From NCBI GenBank assembly GCA_017618135.1, contig JAFZUV010000017.1, positions 1-64,000 on the forward strand: 64,000 nucleotides of DNA, in the 5' to 3' direction. Positions 25,571 to 35,951 of the stretch are shown here, piece after piece; position 1 is the first letter of the stretch, and the number at the start of each line of letters is the position of its first letter. Source of the stretch: Clostridia bacterium. Its GTDB lineage: Bacteria; Bacillota; Clostridia; Oscillospirales; Acutalibacteraceae. The notes beneath the pieces are model-generated. The model did no database searches. It saw only the letters and a program-made list of their open reading frames with translations, and was not told the DNA's origin. The position numbers and the translations under genes were made by a program.

Positions 25571-26238
25571 TTCGCAAGCAGTTTGAACAAGATTAAAGCC
25601 ACAAATTCCGCGGCACCGAGGCATATCATTATCAGTATTCCCCTTAGACCGGGTTTTGTAACCTTGATTTTTGAAACAAATAAAACGCCCACAAAAAGCA
25701 TAGTGGCAAAGTAAAGCGGGGTGATGTCGGTCGGGAGAAAATAACGAACAAGCAGCACTAACGGGAAAATGAGCGCCGCCGATGTTACGGGCAGTCCTAC
25801 ATACGATTTGCGGTCGCCGTTATCCGACGCCTGTCGATTCTCCTCTAAAACATTGAAGTATGCAAGGCGTATCATCGCCATAAGTACATAAAAGGCAATT
25901 ACCGCGAAAATAAGCACGGTATATGAACGGGGAAAGACTTTGCTTTCAAGTGATAATCTGCGGAACAAAGCGGCGCCGATGCTTGCCGGCAGTACGCCGA
26001 ACGCAACGAGGTCCGAGAGAGAATCTATTTGTATGCCGAATTTTTTTTGCGATTCGGTGCGATTTTGCTTTGTGCGGGCGACCTTGCCGTCAAAAGCGTC
26101 GCAAAGACCGCTTAAAAGCAAGAAAAACGCGCCGTAGAACGGATGACCCATATCCGAGAGACTGATCATAATCCCCGTCACACCCGACACGAGAGAAATA
26201 TAGGTCAAAACAACTGTATAATCATAAAAACCTATCAA
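25567..26238 (-). CDS. pssA: CDP-diacylglycerol-serine O-phosphatidyltransferase
   Basis: PssA joins serine to CDP-diacylglycerol, giving the substrate of the next gene product. The 223-residue membrane protein has the full CDP-alcohol phosphotransferase motif: D47, D50-G51, A54-R55, G68, D72 and D76, in the standard spacing. Six or so hydrophobic helices follow. The assignment to serine as acceptor rests on the overlap with psd. Confidence 0.93.
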   Translation of the reverse strand: MIGFYDYTVVLTYISLVSGVTGIMISLSDMGHPFYGAFFLLLSGLCDAFDGKVARTKQNRTESQKKFGIQIDSLSDLVAFGVLPASIGAALFRRLSLESKVFPRSYTVLIFAVIAFYVLMAMIRLAYFNVLEENRQASDNGDRKSYVGLPVTSAALIFPLVLLVRYFLPTDITPLYFATMLFVGVLFVSKIKVTKPGLRGILIMICLGAAEFVALILFKLLAK

Positions 26239-26268
26239 AAGAATGTCCCCTTGTAATTGTTTTTATAA

Positions 26269-26297
26269 ATTATACTACAACAAGAGAAAAAACGCAA
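26269..26297 (-). promoter_or_regulatory. Promoter of the pssA-psd-glycosyltransferase run
   Basis: On the minus strand TTGCGT (complement of 26292-26297), 17-base spacer, TATAAT (complement of 26269-26274), about 30 bases before pssA. Confidence 0.7.
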
Positions 26298-26436
26298 CAT
26301 ATTCCGTGAAAATATTCACCATATAACTATATCTTCCAAAAACAGGAAAGATAAATCATAATACCTTATCAAAAACTTTGTTGGGTTTGCACAAAAATAT
26401 CTGTAAAATTTCATTAAAAATATAAGAAGTTTTTTC

Positions 26437-26465
26437 TTGCAATTAGGGGGTTGGTATGATAAAAT
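26437..26465 (+). promoter_or_regulatory. Promoter of the S10 ribosomal superoperon
   Basis: TTGCAA (26437-26442), 17-base spacer, TAAAAT (26460-26465), the only good promoter upstream of rpsJ. Confidence 0.75.
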
Positions 26466-26471
26466 TGTCAG

Positions 26472-26741
26472 GCACGCAATGGGAAAATTGCGTAAACATG
26501 CGTTGATGCGGGAGGTGGCCGACTGCCGGGTCGGGAAATTTCCGCGGAGTATGTCCGATTTTAAACCGGGCGAAAGTATTTGGAGGCGTTTCGGTACTTG
26601 CGAACCGATTGCGCCGCGGCGGAGCGATCCGCTGCTCCGGATTTGCTGTGACCCCAGCAATTACCGGTATTTATATTGTGCCAAGCGTGAACGCACGGCA
26701 CGGTGTAAGTTTTGCCCACCAACTTAAAGGAGGGATTTCAC
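26472..26741 (+). promoter_or_regulatory. Long GC-rich 5' leader of rpsJ
   Basis: About 270 bases lie between the promoter and the rpsJ start. The segment is richer in G/C than the surrounding intergenic DNA and holds several short complementary stretches, for example GACTGCCGGGTCGG and CGCGGCGGAGCGATCCGC. A frame of 96 codons is open through it but has no ribosome site or protein-like composition. Ribosomal operons of Firmicutes often carry regulatory leaders, usually binding L4, S8 or similar proteins; which one would act here cannot be told by reading. Confidence 0.5.
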
Positions 26742-27053
26742 ATGGCAGTGAAAGAAAAAATCCGAATTCGAGTAAAAGGTTATGATCACGCGCTTGTCGA
26801 CCAGTCCGCTGAGAAGATAGTGGAAACCGCTAAACGCACAGGTGCAAGGGTATCCGGTCCCGTGCCGCTGCCCACCGAGAAGGAAATCGTAACAATTCTC
26901 CGTGCAGTTCATAAGTATAAGGACAGCCGCGAGCAGTTCGAGAGTAGGACACACAAAAGGCTTATTGATGTTATACGCCCCTCAAACAAGACCGTTGAGG
27001 CGTTATCATCCTTAGAGCTCCCCGCCGGTGTGGAAATTGAGATTAAGCTTTAA
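26742..27053 (+). CDS. rpsJ: 30S ribosomal protein S10
   Basis: The 103-residue S10 is also the NusE antitermination factor. It shows [18 protein letters not shown] at the start, [10 protein letters not shown] and [11 protein letters not shown]. The start at 26742 was chosen because aaaggaggg precedes it by seven bases. It opens the S10 operon in the normal order. Confidence 0.97.
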   Translation: MAVKEKIRIRVKGYDHALVDQSAEKIVETAKRTGARVSGPVPLPTEKEIVTILRAVHKYKDSREQFESRTHKRLIDVIRPSNKTVEALSSLELPAGVEIEIKL

Positions 27054-27146
27054 TCTATAATATATTTTCCTATTATATATAAAGCTTATCCGCACCGCAG
27101 GTCAAGTCAGCACAGCTGACCAATAACCGAATTGGAGGAAAACAAA

Positions 27147-27779
27147 ATGAAAAAAGGAATCGTTGGCAAAAAGCTCGGTATGACCCAGCTTTTTGATGAA
27201 AACGGAAATGTCGTTCCGGTAACCGTTATTGAAGCGGGTCCTTGCGTAGTTGCGCAGAAAAAGACGACCGAGAACGACGGTTACGAGGCAGTTCAGATAG
27301 GCTTCGGCGATCTGAAGGCTTCAAAGGTTACGAAGCCCATGAAGGGACACTTTGCAAAAGGCGATGTTGCTCCTAAAAAGGTTCTTCGCGAGCTTCGTCT
27401 TGAGGATACGGGCAGCTTGAATGTCGGTGATATTATTAAGGCTGATGTTTTTGCAGAGGGCGAAGCGGTAGATGTAAGAGGCACATCTAAAGGTAAAGGC
27501 TATGCCGGCACTATCAAGCGCTGGAACTTCGGCCGCCTTAAAGAGAGCCACGGTACCGGTCCTGTTCACCGCCACGGCGGCTCGCTCGGCGCCTGCTCAA
27601 GCCCTTCAAGAGTATTTAAGGGCAAGAAGATGGCGGGTCACCTCGGTAACGAGCGCGTGACAGTTCAGAACTTAAATGTTGTTAAGGTTGACGCGGAAAA
27701 GAATATCATAGCGGTCAAGGGTGCCGTTCCCGGCCCCAAAGGCGGAATTGTTGTTCTTTTCGACAGTGTTAAAGCTTAA
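27147..27779 (+). CDS. rplC: 50S ribosomal protein L3
   Basis: L3 is a primary binder of 23S rRNA. The 210 residues begin [20 protein letters not shown], with the conserved [15 protein letters not shown] loop extending to the peptidyl transferase centre. The start at 27147 is supported by ttggaggaaaac. The 93-base gap after rpsJ holds a small GGTCA...TGACC hairpin. Confidence 0.97.
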   Translation: MKKGIVGKKLGMTQLFDENGNVVPVTVIEAGPCVVAQKKTTENDGYEAVQIGFGDLKASKVTKPMKGHFAKGDVAPKKVLRELRLEDTGSLNVGDIIKADVFAEGEAVDVRGTSKGKGYAGTIKRWNFGRLKESHGTGPVHRHGGSLGACSSPSRVFKGKKMAGHLGNERVTVQNLNVVKVDAEKNIIAVKGAVPGPKGGIVVLFDSVKA

Positions 27780-27796
27780 GGGAAGGAGTGTTTAGT

Positions 27797-28420
27797 ATGC
27801 CGAAATTAACAGTTGTTGATATGACGGGTAAAAAGGGCGGCAGCATTACTCTTGCCGACAGTGTTTTCGGGATTACTCCGAACGCGGTAGTTATGCACGC
27901 GGCGGTTGTAAACTATCTCGCTAACCAGCGTCAGGGCACACAGTCCACTCTTACCCGCACAGAGGTTTCCGGCGGCGGCAGAAAGCCCTGGAGGCAAAAA
28001 GGTACAGGTCATGCGCGCCAGGGCTCTATAAGAGCTCCTCAGTGGAGACACGGCGGTATTGCGCACGGACCGAAGCCGAGAGATTATTCTTATTCGCTTA
28101 ACAAGAAAGTAAGAAGGCTTGCGCTTAAGTCGGCTCTTTCTGATAAGGTTTTGTCCAAAGACCTTATAGTACTCAGCGAGTTTAAAATTGATGAGTACAA
28201 GACAAAGACGGCGGCAGAGTGCTTAAAGGCGATAGGCGCTGATAAGAAGGTGCTTGTAGTGCTTGACAGCAACAATCCGTTTGCCGTAAAGAGCCTTGCT
28301 AACATTAAGGGTGCCAAAGCGGCTCTTGTTAACACGATTAACGCTTATGACATCATTAACGCCGACAAGCTTGTCATAGTTAAAGGTGCTGTAAAGCAGA
28401 TTGAGGAGGTGTACGCATAA
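27797..28420 (+). CDS. rplD: 50S ribosomal protein L4
   Basis: The 207-residue L4 has the typical long basic loop TEVSGGGRKPWRQKGTGHARQGSIRAPQWRHGG that lines the exit tunnel. The start at 27797 was chosen over the GTG at 27788 because the ribosome site ggaagg would be only one base from the latter. Its stop overlaps the rplW start by one base. Confidence 0.97.
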   Translation: MPKLTVVDMTGKKGGSITLADSVFGITPNAVVMHAAVVNYLANQRQGTQSTLTRTEVSGGGRKPWRQKGTGHARQGSIRAPQWRHGGIAHGPKPRDYSYSLNKKVRRLALKSALSDKVLSKDLIVLSEFKIDEYKTKTAAECLKAIGADKKVLVVLDSNNPFAVKSLANIKGAKAALVNTINAYDIINADKLVIVKGAVKQIEEVYA

Positions 28421-28713
28421 TGAAGGTGGCTCAGGATATTATTCTCGAACCGGTTATAACCGAAAAGAGCATGGCCGGAATTGCGAATAAAAAATACACC
28501 TTTAAGGTTGCGAAGGACGCTAACAAGCTCGAAATCGCAGACGCGGTAGAGCAGCTCTTCAAAGTAACCGTTGCCAAGGTCAACACCGTAAGTATGCGCG
28601 GCAAGAAAAGAAGAATGGGTCGTTACGAAGGCAAAACTCCCTCCTGGAAGAAAGCTATCGTAACACTTAAGAAAGATTCTAAGACAATCGAGTTCTTTGA
28701 TGGTCTTGCTTAA
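28420..28713 (+). CDS. rplW: 50S ribosomal protein L23
   Basis: The 97-residue L23 sits at the tunnel exit and docks SRP and trigger factor. The pattern PVITEKSMAGIANKKYTFKVAKDANKLEIADAVEQLF followed by KVNTVSMRGKKRRMGR is standard. Start and upstream stop overlap (TAATG). Confidence 0.97.
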   Translation: MKVAQDIILEPVITEKSMAGIANKKYTFKVAKDANKLEIADAVEQLFKVTVAKVNTVSMRGKKRRMGRYEGKTPSWKKAIVTLKKDSKTIEFFDGLA

Positions 28714-28780
28714 GAAAAAAGCATACGGTGATGTATGAAGTGTATTACTTCGCTAAGCCAAAATAGGAGAGTGAAAACAA

Positions 28781-29608
28781 ATGGCAATTAAGCATTATAA
28801 GCCGACAACCAACGGCCGCCGTAACATGACTACCATGGATTATTCCTGTTTGTCAAAGGTGGCGCCCGAGAGAAGTCTGCTAAGCCCCATAAAAAACAAT
28901 GCCGGTCGCAACAGCTACGGCCGCATAACCGTTCGTCATCGTGGCGGCGGAAACCGCAGAAAGTACAGGATCATAGATTTCAAGAGGGAGAAATTGGGTA
29001 TAGCCGCCGAGGTTTTAACCATTGAATACGATCCGAACCGTTCTGCGTTTATAGCCCTCGTACAGTATGAGGACGGCGAGAAGAGATACATCTTAGCTCC
29101 TCAGGACCTGAAAGTGGGCGATAAGGTAGTAAGCGGCCCTGACGCCGACATTAAACCCGGCAACGCGTTACCGCTTACCAATATACCCGTAGGTACTTTT
29201 GTTCATAATGTTGAGCTTTACCCCGGCAAGGGAGCACAGCTTGCCCGTTCAGCCGGCAATATGGCTCAGCTTATGGCCAGGGAAAACGGCATGGCGCTCT
29301 TGCGTCTCCCCTCAGGTGAGCTTCGCAATGTGCCTGAAGCCTGTATGGCGACAGTAGGCGTTGTTTCGAATCCCGAGCACGCAAACATCAATTACGGCAA
29401 GGCCGGCAGAAAGCGTCATATGGGTTGGCGTCCTACAGTCCGCGGTTCTGTAATGAACCCGAATGACCACCCGCACGGCGGTGGTGAGGGTAAGTCGCCT
29501 ATCGGCCGTCCCGGACCTGTTACCCCCTGGGGTAAACCTACACTCGGTTATAAGACCCGCAAGAAGAATAAGGCGAGCGATAAGTATATCGTGAAACGCC
29601 GTAAGTAA
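28781..29608 (+). CDS. rplB: 50S ribosomal protein L2
   Basis: The 275-residue L2 lies near the peptidyl transferase centre. Conserved segments include [20 protein letters not shown] and the C-terminal [19 protein letters not shown], which carries the essential histidine. The ribosome site is taggaga. The 67-base gap before it shows nothing notable. Confidence 0.98.
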   Translation: MAIKHYKPTTNGRRNMTTMDYSCLSKVAPERSLLSPIKNNAGRNSYGRITVRHRGGGNRRKYRIIDFKREKLGIAAEVLTIEYDPNRSAFIALVQYEDGEKRYILAPQDLKVGDKVVSGPDADIKPGNALPLTNIPVGTFVHNVELYPGKGAQLARSAGNMAQLMARENGMALLRLPSGELRNVPEACMATVGVVSNPEHANINYGKAGRKRHMGWRPTVRGSVMNPNDHPHGGGEGKSPIGRPGPVTPWGKPTLGYKTRKKNKASDKYIVKRRK

Positions 29609-29631
29609 GTGGGACGAAAGGAGAATTCATA

Positions 29632-29910
29632 ATGGGAAGAAGCGTTAAAAAAGGACCTTATGTGCAACCTGTTTTGCTCAAAAGAGTCGAAGAAATGAAT
29701 AAGTCCGGTGAAAAGCGCGTGCTTAAAACCTGGAGCCGTTCATCAACCATATTCCCCGATTTCGTCGGACACACTTTTGCGGTACATGACGGACGCAAGC
29801 ATGTTCCGGTATATGTAACAGAGGATATGGTTGGTCACAAGCTCGGTGAGTTTGCGCCTACACGGACATTTAAAGGCCACGCCGGCGCTAAGACCACCGG
29901 CGCTAAATAA
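29632..29910 (+). CDS. rpsS: 30S ribosomal protein S19
   Basis: The 92-residue S19 of the small-subunit head begins [23 protein letters not shown] and contains the conserved [29 protein letters not shown]. It follows rplB by 23 bases with an aaggag site. Confidence 0.97.
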   Translation: MGRSVKKGPYVQPVLLKRVEEMNKSGEKRVLKTWSRSSTIFPDFVGHTFAVHDGRKHVPVYVTEDMVGHKLGEFAPTRTFKGHAGAKTTGAK

Positions 29911-29933
29911 GCAAGTGAGAGGAGAGTTTAACT

Positions 29934-30269
29934 ATGGAAGCAAGGGCAATACTTAAATATGCCCGTATTTCACCCCGTAAGGTGAATATAGTCCTGGATC
30001 TTATCAGAAATCAGGATGCTGAAAAAGCTATGGCTATTCTGAAGTTTACTCCTAAGGCTGCTTGCGAGTATTTAGAGAAGCTGCTTAAATCAGCAATGGC
30101 GAATGCCGAAAATAAAAATATGGACACTAAAAACTTATATGTTGCGGAATGCTTTGTATGCCCGGGTCCGACGCTTAAGAGAATAAGGGCAAAGGATCAC
30201 GGCAGAGCACACCGGATACTCAAGAGAACAAGTCATATGACTATTGTTCTTAAAGAGCGTGAGATTTAA
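29934..30269 (+). CDS. rplV: 50S ribosomal protein L22
   Basis: The 111-residue L22 extends into the exit tunnel; the SPRKVNIVLDLIRN start and the beta-hairpin region VCPGPTLKRIRAKDHGRAHRILKRTSH are standard. Its position between S19 and S3 is canonical. Confidence 0.97.
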   Translation: MEARAILKYARISPRKVNIVLDLIRNQDAEKAMAILKFTPKAACEYLEKLLKSAMANAENKNMDTKNLYVAECFVCPGPTLKRIRAKDHGRAHRILKRTSHMTIVLKEREI

Positions 30270-30286
30270 GAAAGGGAGGTTAAGTT

Positions 30287-30952
30287 ATGGGTCAGAAAGT
30301 TAATCCTCACGGTTATCGTGTAGGTATCATCAAAAACTGGGACTCTCGTTGGTTTGTATCCGACAATGCCTTTGGCGATTCGTTGGTTGAAGACTACAAC
30401 CTCCGCAAATACCTTAAGAAGACTTTGTTCTCGGCGGGTATTGCCAAAGTGGAAATCGAACGCGACGACAAGAGAGTACGACTTCACATTCATTGCGGTA
30501 AGCCCGGTATGGTAATAGGCAGAAACGGCGCCGAAATTGAAAAGCTCAAGGCACGCTGTCAGGAAATGCTCGGCAAACCGGTAATTATCAACATTGTGGA
30601 GATCAAAAATCCCGACGCGAGTGCTCAGCTCGTTGCCGAAAACATCGCGGCTCAGCTCGAAAAGCGTGTTTCTTTCAGAAGAGCTATGAAGTTATCAATA
30701 GGCAGAGCAATGCGCTTAGGCGTTAAGGGTATCAAAACTCAGGTTTCAGGCCGATTGGGCGGTGCGGAAATCGCGAGAAGCGAACAGTATCACGAGGGTA
30801 CTATTCCGCTTCAGACGCTCAGAGCCGATATTGACTACGGTTTTGCCGAGGCGAAGACAACCTACGGTATTATCGGCGTTAAGGTCTGGATTTACAAAGG
30901 CGAAGTTCTTAATGAGAACCGTCGTACTAACAGAAGAGGAGGCGCACGCTGA
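30287..30952 (+). CDS. rpsC: 30S ribosomal protein S3
   Basis: The 221-residue S3 forms part of the mRNA entry helicase. It carries a KH domain with the [12 protein letters not shown] GxxG loop and the C-terminal signature [15 protein letters not shown]. The stop overlaps the rplP start (TGATG). Confidence 0.98.
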   Translation: MGQKVNPHGYRVGIIKNWDSRWFVSDNAFGDSLVEDYNLRKYLKKTLFSAGIAKVEIERDDKRVRLHIHCGKPGMVIGRNGAEIEKLKARCQEMLGKPVIINIVEIKNPDASAQLVAENIAAQLEKRVSFRRAMKLSIGRAMRLGVKGIKTQVSGRLGGAEIARSEQYHEGTIPLQTLRADIDYGFAEAKTTYGIIGVKVWIYKGEVLNENRRTNRRGGAR

Positions 30953-31374
30953 TGTTAATGCCTAAACGCGTTAAATTCCGCCGCGTTCAACGCGGAAGAA
31001 TGACCGGCACCGCTACCCGCGGTACCACGATCACTCACGGAGAATTCGGTCTTAAGGCCTTAGAGCCGGCGTGGATCACCTCAAACCAGATAGAAGCCGC
31101 CCGTGTAGCAATGACTCGTTACATCAAGCGCGGCGGTCAGGTTTGGATAAAAATATTTCCCGATAAGCCGGTAACACAGAAGCCTGCCGGCGTTCGAATG
31201 GGCTCCGGTAAAGGCGCTCCCGAATATTGGGTTGCGGTAGTTAAGCCGGAACGCATAATGTTCGAGATCGGCGGCGTATCAGAGGAGCTTGCCCGTGAGG
31301 CTATGCGTCTTGCGGCAAACAAACTTCCCATTAAGTGCAAGTTTGTTACAAAAGAGATGGGCGGTGAGCAGTAA
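30952..31374 (+). CDS. rplP: 50S ribosomal protein L16
   Basis: The 140-residue L16 contacts the A-site tRNA elbow. It begins [15 protein letters not shown], the usual start, so the ATG overlapping the rpsC stop is kept rather than the ATG six bases later. Conserved [21 protein letters not shown] follows. Confidence 0.97.
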   Translation: MLMPKRVKFRRVQRGRMTGTATRGTTITHGEFGLKALEPAWITSNQIEAARVAMTRYIKRGGQVWIKIFPDKPVTQKPAGVRMGSGKGAPEYWVAVVKPERIMFEIGGVSEELAREAMRLAANKLPIKCKFVTKEMGGEQ

Positions 31375-31580
31375 TGAACGCAAAGGAAATCAGAGAAAAT
31401 TCAATGTCTGAGCTTAACGATAAGCTTGCGGATTTAAAGGATGAGCTTTATAAGCTTCGTTTCCAGCACGCGATCAATCAGCTCGACAACCCAAAACGCA
31501 TTTCAGCCGTTAAAAAGGATATCGCTCGCGTTAAGACCATTATCCGCGAAAACGAAATCAAAGACGGCAAGACTGCTTGA
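31374..31580 (+). CDS. rpmC: 50S ribosomal protein L29
   Basis: The 68-residue two-helix L29 near the tunnel exit; [22 protein letters not shown] and the [18 protein letters not shown] helix are typical. It overlaps rplP by one base. Confidence 0.96.
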   Translation: MNAKEIRENSMSELNDKLADLKDELYKLRFQHAINQLDNPKRISAVKKDIARVKTIIRENEIKDGKTA

Positions 31581-31595
31581 GGGAGGTAAAGTCAA

Positions 31596-31853
31596 ATGAT
31601 AGAGAGAAACCTTCGTAAAACAAGAGTGGGCAGAGTTGTAAGCGACAAGATGGATAAAACCGTTGTAGTTGCTATTGAGGACAATGTAAAGCACCCTCTA
31701 TATAAGAAGATTATCAAAAACACAATCAGACTTAAGGCTCATGATGAAGACAATGCCTGCCGTACAGGCGACAGAGTGCTCATTATGGAAACGAGACCGC
31801 TCTCAAAGCAAAAGAGATGGCGCGTTGCCGAAATAGTTGAGAAGGCTAAGTAA
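31596..31853 (+). CDS. rpsQ: 30S ribosomal protein S17
   Basis: The 85-residue S17 is an OB-fold protein. It shows [22 protein letters not shown] and the [20 protein letters not shown] end. A gggaggt ribosome site precedes it. Confidence 0.97.
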   Translation: MIERNLRKTRVGRVVSDKMDKTVVVAIEDNVKHPLYKKIIKNTIRLKAHDEDNACRTGDRVLIMETRPLSKQKRWRVAEIVEKAK

Positions 31854-31871
31854 ACTAAGGAGGAAAACACT

Positions 31872-32240
31872 GTGATACAACAACAGAGTTACCTCAAGGT
31901 TGCCGACAACACAGGTGCAAAGGAAATTATGTGTATCCGTGTTCTTGGAGGCTCCAAAAGGAGGTATGCCAACATCGGCGATGTGATCGTTGCTTCGGTT
32001 AAAAAAGCCACCCCCGGTGGTACCGTTAAAAAGGGCGATGTAGTAAGAGCTGTTGTGGTTCGTTCCGCAAAAGGTCTGCGCCGTAATGATGGCACTTATA
32101 TAAGATTTGATGAAAACGCTGCTGTTCTTATCCGTGAAGATAAGAACCCGAGAGGAACCCGTATTTTCGGGCCGGTAGCCCGCGAGCTTCGCGATAAGGA
32201 ATATACAAAGATTCTGTCGCTTGCTCCGGAAGTACTTTAA
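31872..32240 (+). CDS. rplN: 50S ribosomal protein L14
   Basis: The 122-residue L14 starts at a GTG (31872) after aaggagg; no in-frame ATG is near, and the sequence after it ([26 protein letters not shown]) is the conserved N-terminus. L14 forms intersubunit bridge B8. Confidence 0.97.
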   Translation: MIQQQSYLKVADNTGAKEIMCIRVLGGSKRRYANIGDVIVASVKKATPGGTVKKGDVVRAVVVRSAKGLRRNDGTYIRFDENAAVLIREDKNPRGTRIFGPVARELRDKEYTKILSLAPEVL

Positions 32241-32256
32241 TGGGAGGAAAGCGAGT

Positions 32257-32580
32257 ATGAGTAAGCTTCACATTAAAACCGGCGATACCGTAAAGCTTCT
32301 TACCGGCGATAAGGCGGATAGAGGCAAGACCGGTAAGGTTCTTGAAGTAAGTCCCAAAGAGGGCAAGGTAATCGTTGAAGGTCTTAACAAGGTTAAAAAG
32401 CATGTTAAGCCGAGAAAAGCAGGCGATCCGTCCGGCATAATCGAGACCGAGAGCGCAATCTACGCAAATAAGGTTCAGCTTGTTTGTCCAAAGTGCTCAA
32501 AGGCTACAAGAGTAGGCGTTAAGATTTATGAAGACGGTAAAAAAGACCGCGTTTGCAAAAAATGCGGCGAGACTTTTTAA
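32257..32580 (+). CDS. rplX: 50S ribosomal protein L24, zinc-motif form
   Basis: The 107-residue L24 begins MSKLHIKTGDTVKLLTGDKADRGKTGKV, the KOW motif. The C-terminal part has two CxxC pairs (CPKCSKATRVG and CKKCGETF), a zinc-binding form of L24. The start at 32257 was chosen for the gggaggaaag site. Confidence 0.96.
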   Translation: MSKLHIKTGDTVKLLTGDKADRGKTGKVLEVSPKEGKVIVEGLNKVKKHVKPRKAGDPSGIIETESAIYANKVQLVCPKCSKATRVGVKIYEDGKKDRVCKKCGETF

Positions 32581-32598
32581 GATTAGGAGGAACATGAC

Positions 32599-33138
32599 AT
32601 GTCAACGCTGGCAAACGAATATAAAAATTCGATAGCTCCCGCATTGATGACCAAATTTGGCTATAAGAGTGTTATGCAAATTCCTAAGCTTGAAAAGGTC
32701 ATAATCAATGTAGGCTGCGGCGAGGCGAAGGAGAACGCTAAGGTTATCGATTCGGTTATCGCCGATTTAGGTCTTATCACCGGTCAGAAAGCTGTTGTCT
32801 GCCGCGCTAAAAAATCGGTTGCGAACTTTAAGCTTCGCGAAGGTATGCCGATTGGCGCGAAGGTAACGCTTCGCGGCGAAAGAATGTACGAATTTATCGA
32901 AAGGCTCTTTTCCGCCGCGCTTCCGCGTGTGCGTGACTTCAGAGGAATTAACCCCGATTCCTTCGACGGCCGCGGCAATTATGCCATAGGCGTAAAGGAA
33001 CAGCTTATTTTCCCTGAGATTGAGTACGATAAAATTGATAAGGTGCGCGGTATGGATATTATTATTGTTACCACCGCAAACACCGATGAAGAGGCTCGCG
33101 AGTTGTTAACTCTTATGGGCGCTCCGTTTGCAAGATAA
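32599..33138 (+). CDS. rplE: 50S ribosomal protein L5
   Basis: The 179-residue L5 binds 5S rRNA. Conserved features are [53 protein letters not shown] and the [22 protein letters not shown] segment. Confidence 0.97.
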   Translation: MSTLANEYKNSIAPALMTKFGYKSVMQIPKLEKVIINVGCGEAKENAKVIDSVIADLGLITGQKAVVCRAKKSVANFKLREGMPIGAKVTLRGERMYEFIERLFSAALPRVRDFRGINPDSFDGRGNYAIGVKEQLIFPEIEYDKIDKVRGMDIIIVTTANTDEEARELLTLMGAPFAR

Positions 33139-33148
33139 GGAGGCAATT

Positions 33149-33334
33149 ATGGCTAAAACATCTATGAAAGTAAGGCAGGCTCGTCCCGCCAAGTTTTCAA
33201 CAAGACAGTACAACAGATGCAAAATCTGTGGCCGCCCCCACGCTTATCTTCGCAAGTACGGTATCTGCCGTATTTGCTTCAGGGAGCTCGCCTACAAGGG
33301 TGAGATTCCGGGAGTTAAGAAGGCAAGCTGGTAA
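33149..33334 (+). CDS. rpsN: 30S ribosomal protein S14, zinc (type Z) form
   Basis: The 61-residue type Z S14 carries four cysteines in two CxxC pairs (CKIC and CRIC), binding zinc. The start at 33149 follows aaggaggc; an upstream in-frame codon at 33128 lies inside rplE and is unlikely. The short zinc form is typical of Firmicutes. Confidence 0.96.
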   Translation: MAKTSMKVRQARPAKFSTRQYNRCKICGRPHAYLRKYGICRICFRELAYKGEIPGVKKASW

Positions 33335-33382
33335 GGCTATTGTATAAATATGTGATCAGTTCACATTAAGGAGGTTTACGGT

Positions 33383-33781
33383 ATGCAAATCACCGATACT
33401 ATTGCCGATATGCTGACGCGTATCCGTAACGCATCTGCGGCAAAACATGATTCGGTAGATGTACCGGCGTCCAAAGTAAAAAAGGCAATTGCCCAGATTT
33501 TGCTTGACGAGGGTTACATCACGAGCTTCACCGTTATAGACGACGGTAAGCAGGGCGTAATTCACATTGTGTTGAAGTACGGTCCGAACAAGGCTCAAAC
33601 CATAACAGGCATTCGTCGTGTTTCAAAACCGGGTTTGAGAATCTACACAAATGTAGAGGATATGCCGAAGGTAATTAGAGGCCTCGGCGTAGCAATCCTT
33701 TCCACCTCTAAGGGAATTATGACAGATAAGCAGGCACGCCGCGAAAATGTCGGCGGAGAAGTCCTCGCTTTCGTGTGGTAA
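33383..33781 (+). CDS. rpsH: 30S ribosomal protein S8
   Basis: The 132-residue S8 binds the central 16S domain and often represses the spc operon. It starts [18 protein letters not shown] and ends with the conserved [26 protein letters not shown]. Confidence 0.97.
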   Translation: MQITDTIADMLTRIRNASAAKHDSVDVPASKVKKAIAQILLDEGYITSFTVIDDGKQGVIHIVLKYGPNKAQTITGIRRVSKPGLRIYTNVEDMPKVIRGLGVAILSTSKGIMTDKQARRENVGGEVLAFVW

Positions 33782-33795
33782 GAGGAGGAAAAGAT

Positions 33796-34344
33796 ATGTC
33801 AAGAATAGGAAAGATGCCGGTAGCAATTCCGGCGGGTGTCGATGTTAAGCTCGACGGTAATCATATCACGGTAAAAGGTCCAAAGGGCGAACTCGCTTAC
33901 GATTTTAACCCTGAAATCTCTGTAGAGGTAAAGGGCGCCGAGGTAGTGGTTACAAGACCGAGCGACGACAAGATACATCGCTCACTTCACGGTCTGACCC
34001 GTACCCTTATAGCCAATATGGTGACAGGCGTTACGGAGGGCTACTCTAAAACACTCGAGGTAAACGGCGTAGGTTACCGTGCGCAGAAGCAGGGAAAAGA
34101 CCTCGTTATGAACCTCGGTTACTCTCATCAGGTTGTCGTTCCTGAGATTGAGGGTATAAAGATAGAAGTTCCGTCTGCTAACCAGATAGTTATCAGCGGT
34201 ACAAATAAGCAACTGGTAGGCCAGTTTGCGGCAGAGGTTCGCGCTAAGCGTCCGCCGGAGCCTTATAAGGGCAAAGGTATCAAATATGCCGATGAGCATA
34301 TTCGCCGCAAAGAAGGTAAAGCTGCCAAGGGCGCAAAGGCTTAG
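33796..34344 (+). CDS. rplF: 50S ribosomal protein L6
   Basis: The 182-residue L6 begins [21 protein letters not shown] and has the conserved [27 protein letters not shown] end near the sarcin-ricin loop. The start at 33796 follows gaggaggaaaag. Confidence 0.97.
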   Translation: MSRIGKMPVAIPAGVDVKLDGNHITVKGPKGELAYDFNPEISVEVKGAEVVVTRPSDDKIHRSLHGLTRTLIANMVTGVTEGYSKTLEVNGVGYRAQKQGKDLVMNLGYSHQVVVPEIEGIKIEVPSANQIVISGTNKQLVGQFAAEVRAKRPPEPYKGKGIKYADEHIRRKEGKAAKGAKA

Positions 34345-34362
34345 TAAAGGAGTGTATGAAAA

Positions 34363-34722
34363 ATGGTTAGCAAAACTAACAGCAACAAAGCGCGTCTTAA
34401 ACGCCATGCTCGTGTGCGTTCCAAGATCACCGGTACTGCCCAAAGACCGCGTCTTGATGTTTTCCGCTCCAATACAAACATCTACGCTCAGCTTATAGAT
34501 GACGAAAAGGGTGTCACAATAGTTTCAGCCGCTTCAAATGAAAAAGATTTCGGTGTTTCCGGCGGCAACTGTGAAGGCGCCCGTAAGGTAGGGAAACTCA
34601 TAGCGGAACGTGCCAAGAAGAAAAAAATATCCGAGGTTGTGTTTGACCGCGGAGGCTACATTTATCACGGCCGTGTCAAGGAACTTGCCGAAGGTGCCCG
34701 TGAGGGCGGCCTCAAATTTTAA
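34363..34722 (+). CDS. rplR: 50S ribosomal protein L18
   Basis: The 119-residue L18 binds 5S rRNA with L5. It shows [27 protein letters not shown] and the [26 protein letters not shown] end. Confidence 0.97.
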   Translation: MVSKTNSNKARLKRHARVRSKITGTAQRPRLDVFRSNTNIYAQLIDDEKGVTIVSAASNEKDFGVSGGNCEGARKVGKLIAERAKKKKISEVVFDRGGYIYHGRVKELAEGAREGGLKF

Positions 34723-34739
34723 GAAGGAGGAGAATACTT

Positions 34740-35243
34740 TTGGCTACAAATATTGACGCTTCAAAATTAGATTTACAAGAGCGCGTTGTATCAATAAACC
34801 GCGTTTCAAAAACCGTTAAGGGCGGTCGCATTATGAAGTTTGCCGCTTTGGTTGTCGTCGGTGACGGCGAAGGCGTTGTAGGCTACGGTCTCGGCAAAGC
34901 GGGCGAAGTTCCGGATGCTATCCGCAAGGGTATTGAGGACGCTAAGAAAAATCTCATTAAGGTTTCTCTTCGCGGCACTACCATTCCCCATGAAGTTATC
35001 GGTGAATTCGGCGCAGGCCGCGTGCTTTTAAAGCCGGCGGCTCCCGGTACCGGCGTTATCGCCGGCGGCGCTGTTCGTGCGGTAGTTGAAACAGTTGGTA
35101 TTAAGGATATCCGTACGAAGGAGCTTCGTTCAAACAATCCTTGCAATGTAGTTCGCGCAACGATTGAAGGACTTAAGTCTTTACGCGATTTAGAGCAGGT
35201 AGCTCAGGTTCGCGGTAAAGATCCTAAGGAAATAATAGGTTAA
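34740..35243 (+). CDS. rpsE: 30S ribosomal protein S5
   Basis: The 167-residue S5 takes part in decoding fidelity. It starts at a TTG (34740) after aagaaggaggag; no better ATG exists. The conserved [23 protein letters not shown] and [25 protein letters not shown] are present. Confidence 0.96.
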   Translation: MATNIDASKLDLQERVVSINRVSKTVKGGRIMKFAALVVVGDGEGVVGYGLGKAGEVPDAIRKGIEDAKKNLIKVSLRGTTIPHEVIGEFGAGRVLLKPAAPGTGVIAGGAVRAVVETVGIKDIRTKELRSNNPCNVVRATIEGLKSLRDLEQVAQVRGKDPKEIIG

Positions 35244-35257
35244 GGAGGAGCAGCACT

Positions 35258-35458
35258 ATGGCTACGAAGAAAAAGGCTGCCGGCCTTACTGTAAAACTTA
35301 TAAAGAGCACAATTGGTTCTAAAAAGGACCAGATTGCTACGGTTAAAGCACTCGGCCTTAACAAGCTCGGCGACACATCGGTTCAGCCCGATAATGCGCA
35401 GACGAGGGGCAAGATAAACAAGGTGTCTCACCTGGTTACTATCGTAGAAGGCAAGTAA
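35258..35458 (+). CDS. rpmD: 50S ribosomal protein L30
   Basis: The 66-residue L30 has TVKLIKSTIGSKKDQIATVKALGLNKLGD and ends with KINKVSHLVTIVEGK, the single-domain bacterial form. Confidence 0.96.
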   Translation: MATKKKAAGLTVKLIKSTIGSKKDQIATVKALGLNKLGDTSVQPDNAQTRGKINKVSHLVTIVEGK

Positions 35459-35510
35459 TTAAACCGTAAAAAGCGGTAATCCGCTAAATTGCAAGGAGGT
35501 GCAAACAACA

Positions 35511-35951
35511 ATGAAATTGCATGAATTGTCTCCGGCTGAGGGCTCTAAAAGAGAGGCTAAGCGTATAGGCAGAGGTCACGGTTCGGGCAATGGCAAAACC
35601 GCAGGTAAGGGCCATAAAGGTCAGAAGGCGCGTGCGGGTCACGGTATGAGACCGGGCTTTGAAGGCGGTCAGATGCCGCTTCAACGCCGTGTGCCGAAGC
35701 GTGGGTTTAATAATATTTTTGCCCAAGAGTGGTGCGCAGTCAATGTTGGCTCTCTCGAGGTTTTCGAGGAGGGCGCTACGGTTGACGCCGCAGCTTTGGC
35801 AGAAAAGAAAATTATAAGAAAAACAGGTCTTCCCGTGAAGGTTCTCGGAAACGGAAAAATATCCAAAAACCTCACGGTTAAGCTCAACGCATTTTCAGCT
35901 TCCGCCGCGGAGAAAATCGTAGCGGCAGGCGGAAAGGCTGAGGTGATCTGA
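35511..35951 (+). CDS. rplO: 50S ribosomal protein L15
   Basis: The 146-residue L15 opens [22 protein letters not shown] and has the glycine-rich [18 protein letters not shown] stretch. The start at 35511 follows gcaaggaggt; its stop overlaps the secY start. Confidence 0.97.
   Translation: MKLHELSPAEGSKREAKRIGRGHGSGNGKTAGKGHKGQKARAGHGMRPGFEGGQMPLQRRVPKRGFNNIFAQEWCAVNVGSLEVFEEGATVDAAALAEKKIIRKTGLPVKVLGNGKISKNLTVKLNAFSASAAEKIVAAGGKAEVI

Noticed and set aside
26437-26727. 96-codon plus-strand frame in the rpsJ leader
   Set aside because: It begins inside the promoter, has no ribosome site and no protein-like pattern; the segment reads as structured leader RNA.
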